NCBI GenBank assembly: GCA_002327925.1
Contig: DCVA01000024.1
Location: forward strand, 62,001 to 126,000
Reading direction: 5' to 3'
DNA length: 64,000 nt
Source: Anaerolineales bacterium UBA2200
GTDB lineage: Bacteria > Chloroflexota > Anaerolineae > UBA2200
The position numbers and the translations under genes are program-made. Within the stretch, counting starts at the first letter, position 1. Each line of letters starts with the position of its first letter. Of the stretch, positions 63,683-64,000 are shown one piece after another. The notes beneath the pieces were generated by a model. The model made no database searches, was not told the DNA's origin, and saw only the letters and a program-made list of their open reading frames with translations.

Positions 63683-64000
63683 TTAGGCCAGTCCCTCCAG
63701 AACCCGTCGCATGGTTGCCAGCGCGGCCTCTATGTGCGTGCTTTCTATGCCGTAGTGCGTTACTGCGCGCAACCTGTTCGGCCCAAGCGCCCAGAGCCGA
63801 ACGCCCGCTGCATCCAGCTCCTGAACAAACTGCTGGACCGGCTTCCGACGTGCCGTGTATCCGAAGAACACGATATTGGTCCGCACGGTCCCTGGGTCCA
63901 GTGATAAGCCGGGAATCTCGGCGATGCCCCGCGCCAGCGCCTGCGCGTTCTGGTGATCCTCCTCCAGACGATCTATCATCTGCTCCAGGGCAACCAGGCC
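63683..64000 (-). CDS. Low-specificity L-threonine aldolase, C-terminal part (cut by window edge)
   Basis: The C-terminal 105 or so residues of a PLP-dependent threonine aldolase-type enzyme, which cleaves L-threonine or allo-threonine to glycine and acetaldehyde. The edge residues GLVALEQMIDRLEEDHQNA continue in frame to base 64000, so the start and the PLP lysine lie outside the window. The motif TNIVFFGYT and the ending RLRAVTHYGIESTHIEAAL are characteristic of the family C-terminal domain. An internal ATG at 63979 is not the start. Confidence 0.85.
   Translation of the reverse strand, partial: GLVALEQMIDRLEEDHQNAQALARGIAEIPGLSLDPGTVRTNIVFFGYTARRKPVQQFVQELDAAGVRLWALGPNRLRAVTHYGIESTHIEAALATMRRVLEGLA

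Overview
The window is a dense, high-GC bacterial chromosome segment. It has no phage, insertion sequence, CRISPR array or rRNA. I infer a member of the Chloroflexota, probably Anaerolineae and mostly anaerobic. The grounds are secreted proteins joined by Thr-Pro linkers, a four-subunit ferredoxin-dependent 2-oxoacid oxidoreductase, an archaeal-type phosphoglycerate mutase, a bactofilin paired with an M23 peptidase, a corrinoid protein, and many protein families that I recognise only loosely. Taxonomy is inference from gene content. GTG starts, ATGA overlaps and textbook sigma-70 promoters (TTGNNN, 16-18 bp, TATAAT-like) are common, and several messages appear to be leaderless.

Layout. 1-7.5 kb: end of a TlyA methyltransferase, a DegT aminotransferase plus a GT2 glycosyltransferase, an AI-2E family permease, lepA, and a membrane protein/methyltransferase pair. 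7.5-11 kb: a large secreted beta-helix protein with three DNRLRE/CBM96-like modules. 11.1-16 kb: envelope and housekeeping genes (bactofilin, M23 peptidase, RdgB, RfaE2-like nucleotidyltransferase, MurJ, a small membrane protein). 16-27.5 kb: tRNA-Val(CAC), small membrane and TPR proteins, an M28-type peptidase, a DUF5107 lipoprotein, and a cupin-LOG-EamA-esterase set. 27.6-37.8 kb: central carbon metabolism (rpiA, glycerate 2-kinase, pyk, pgk, apgM, tpiA), interrupted by a DHH-CBS-CCA-transferase fusion on the other strand. 37.9-44.6 kb: an M50-like protease, a WecA-type transferase, upp, the porGDAB operon, a TraR/DksA zinc-finger protein and apt. 44.7-51.5 kb: a secreted beta-propeller protein, ligA, a PfkB kinase, and metG behind a T-box leader. 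51.5-58.4 kb: a DNA-damage mutagenesis cassette with a LexA-type operator inside its promoter (RecA-like ImuA, ImuB, DUF6504, then an interposed MFS gene and dnaE2). 58.5-64 kb: an orphan corrinoid protein, then a ROK kinase / alkyl-DHAP-synthase-like / GlpD operon, and the end of a threonine aldolase.

The regions of most interest are the SOS mutasome cassette at 51.5-58.4 kb and the adjoining T-box leader. In the leader, mutually exclusive terminator and antiterminator helices can be read directly. The remaining novelty is in unassigned membrane and secreted proteins.
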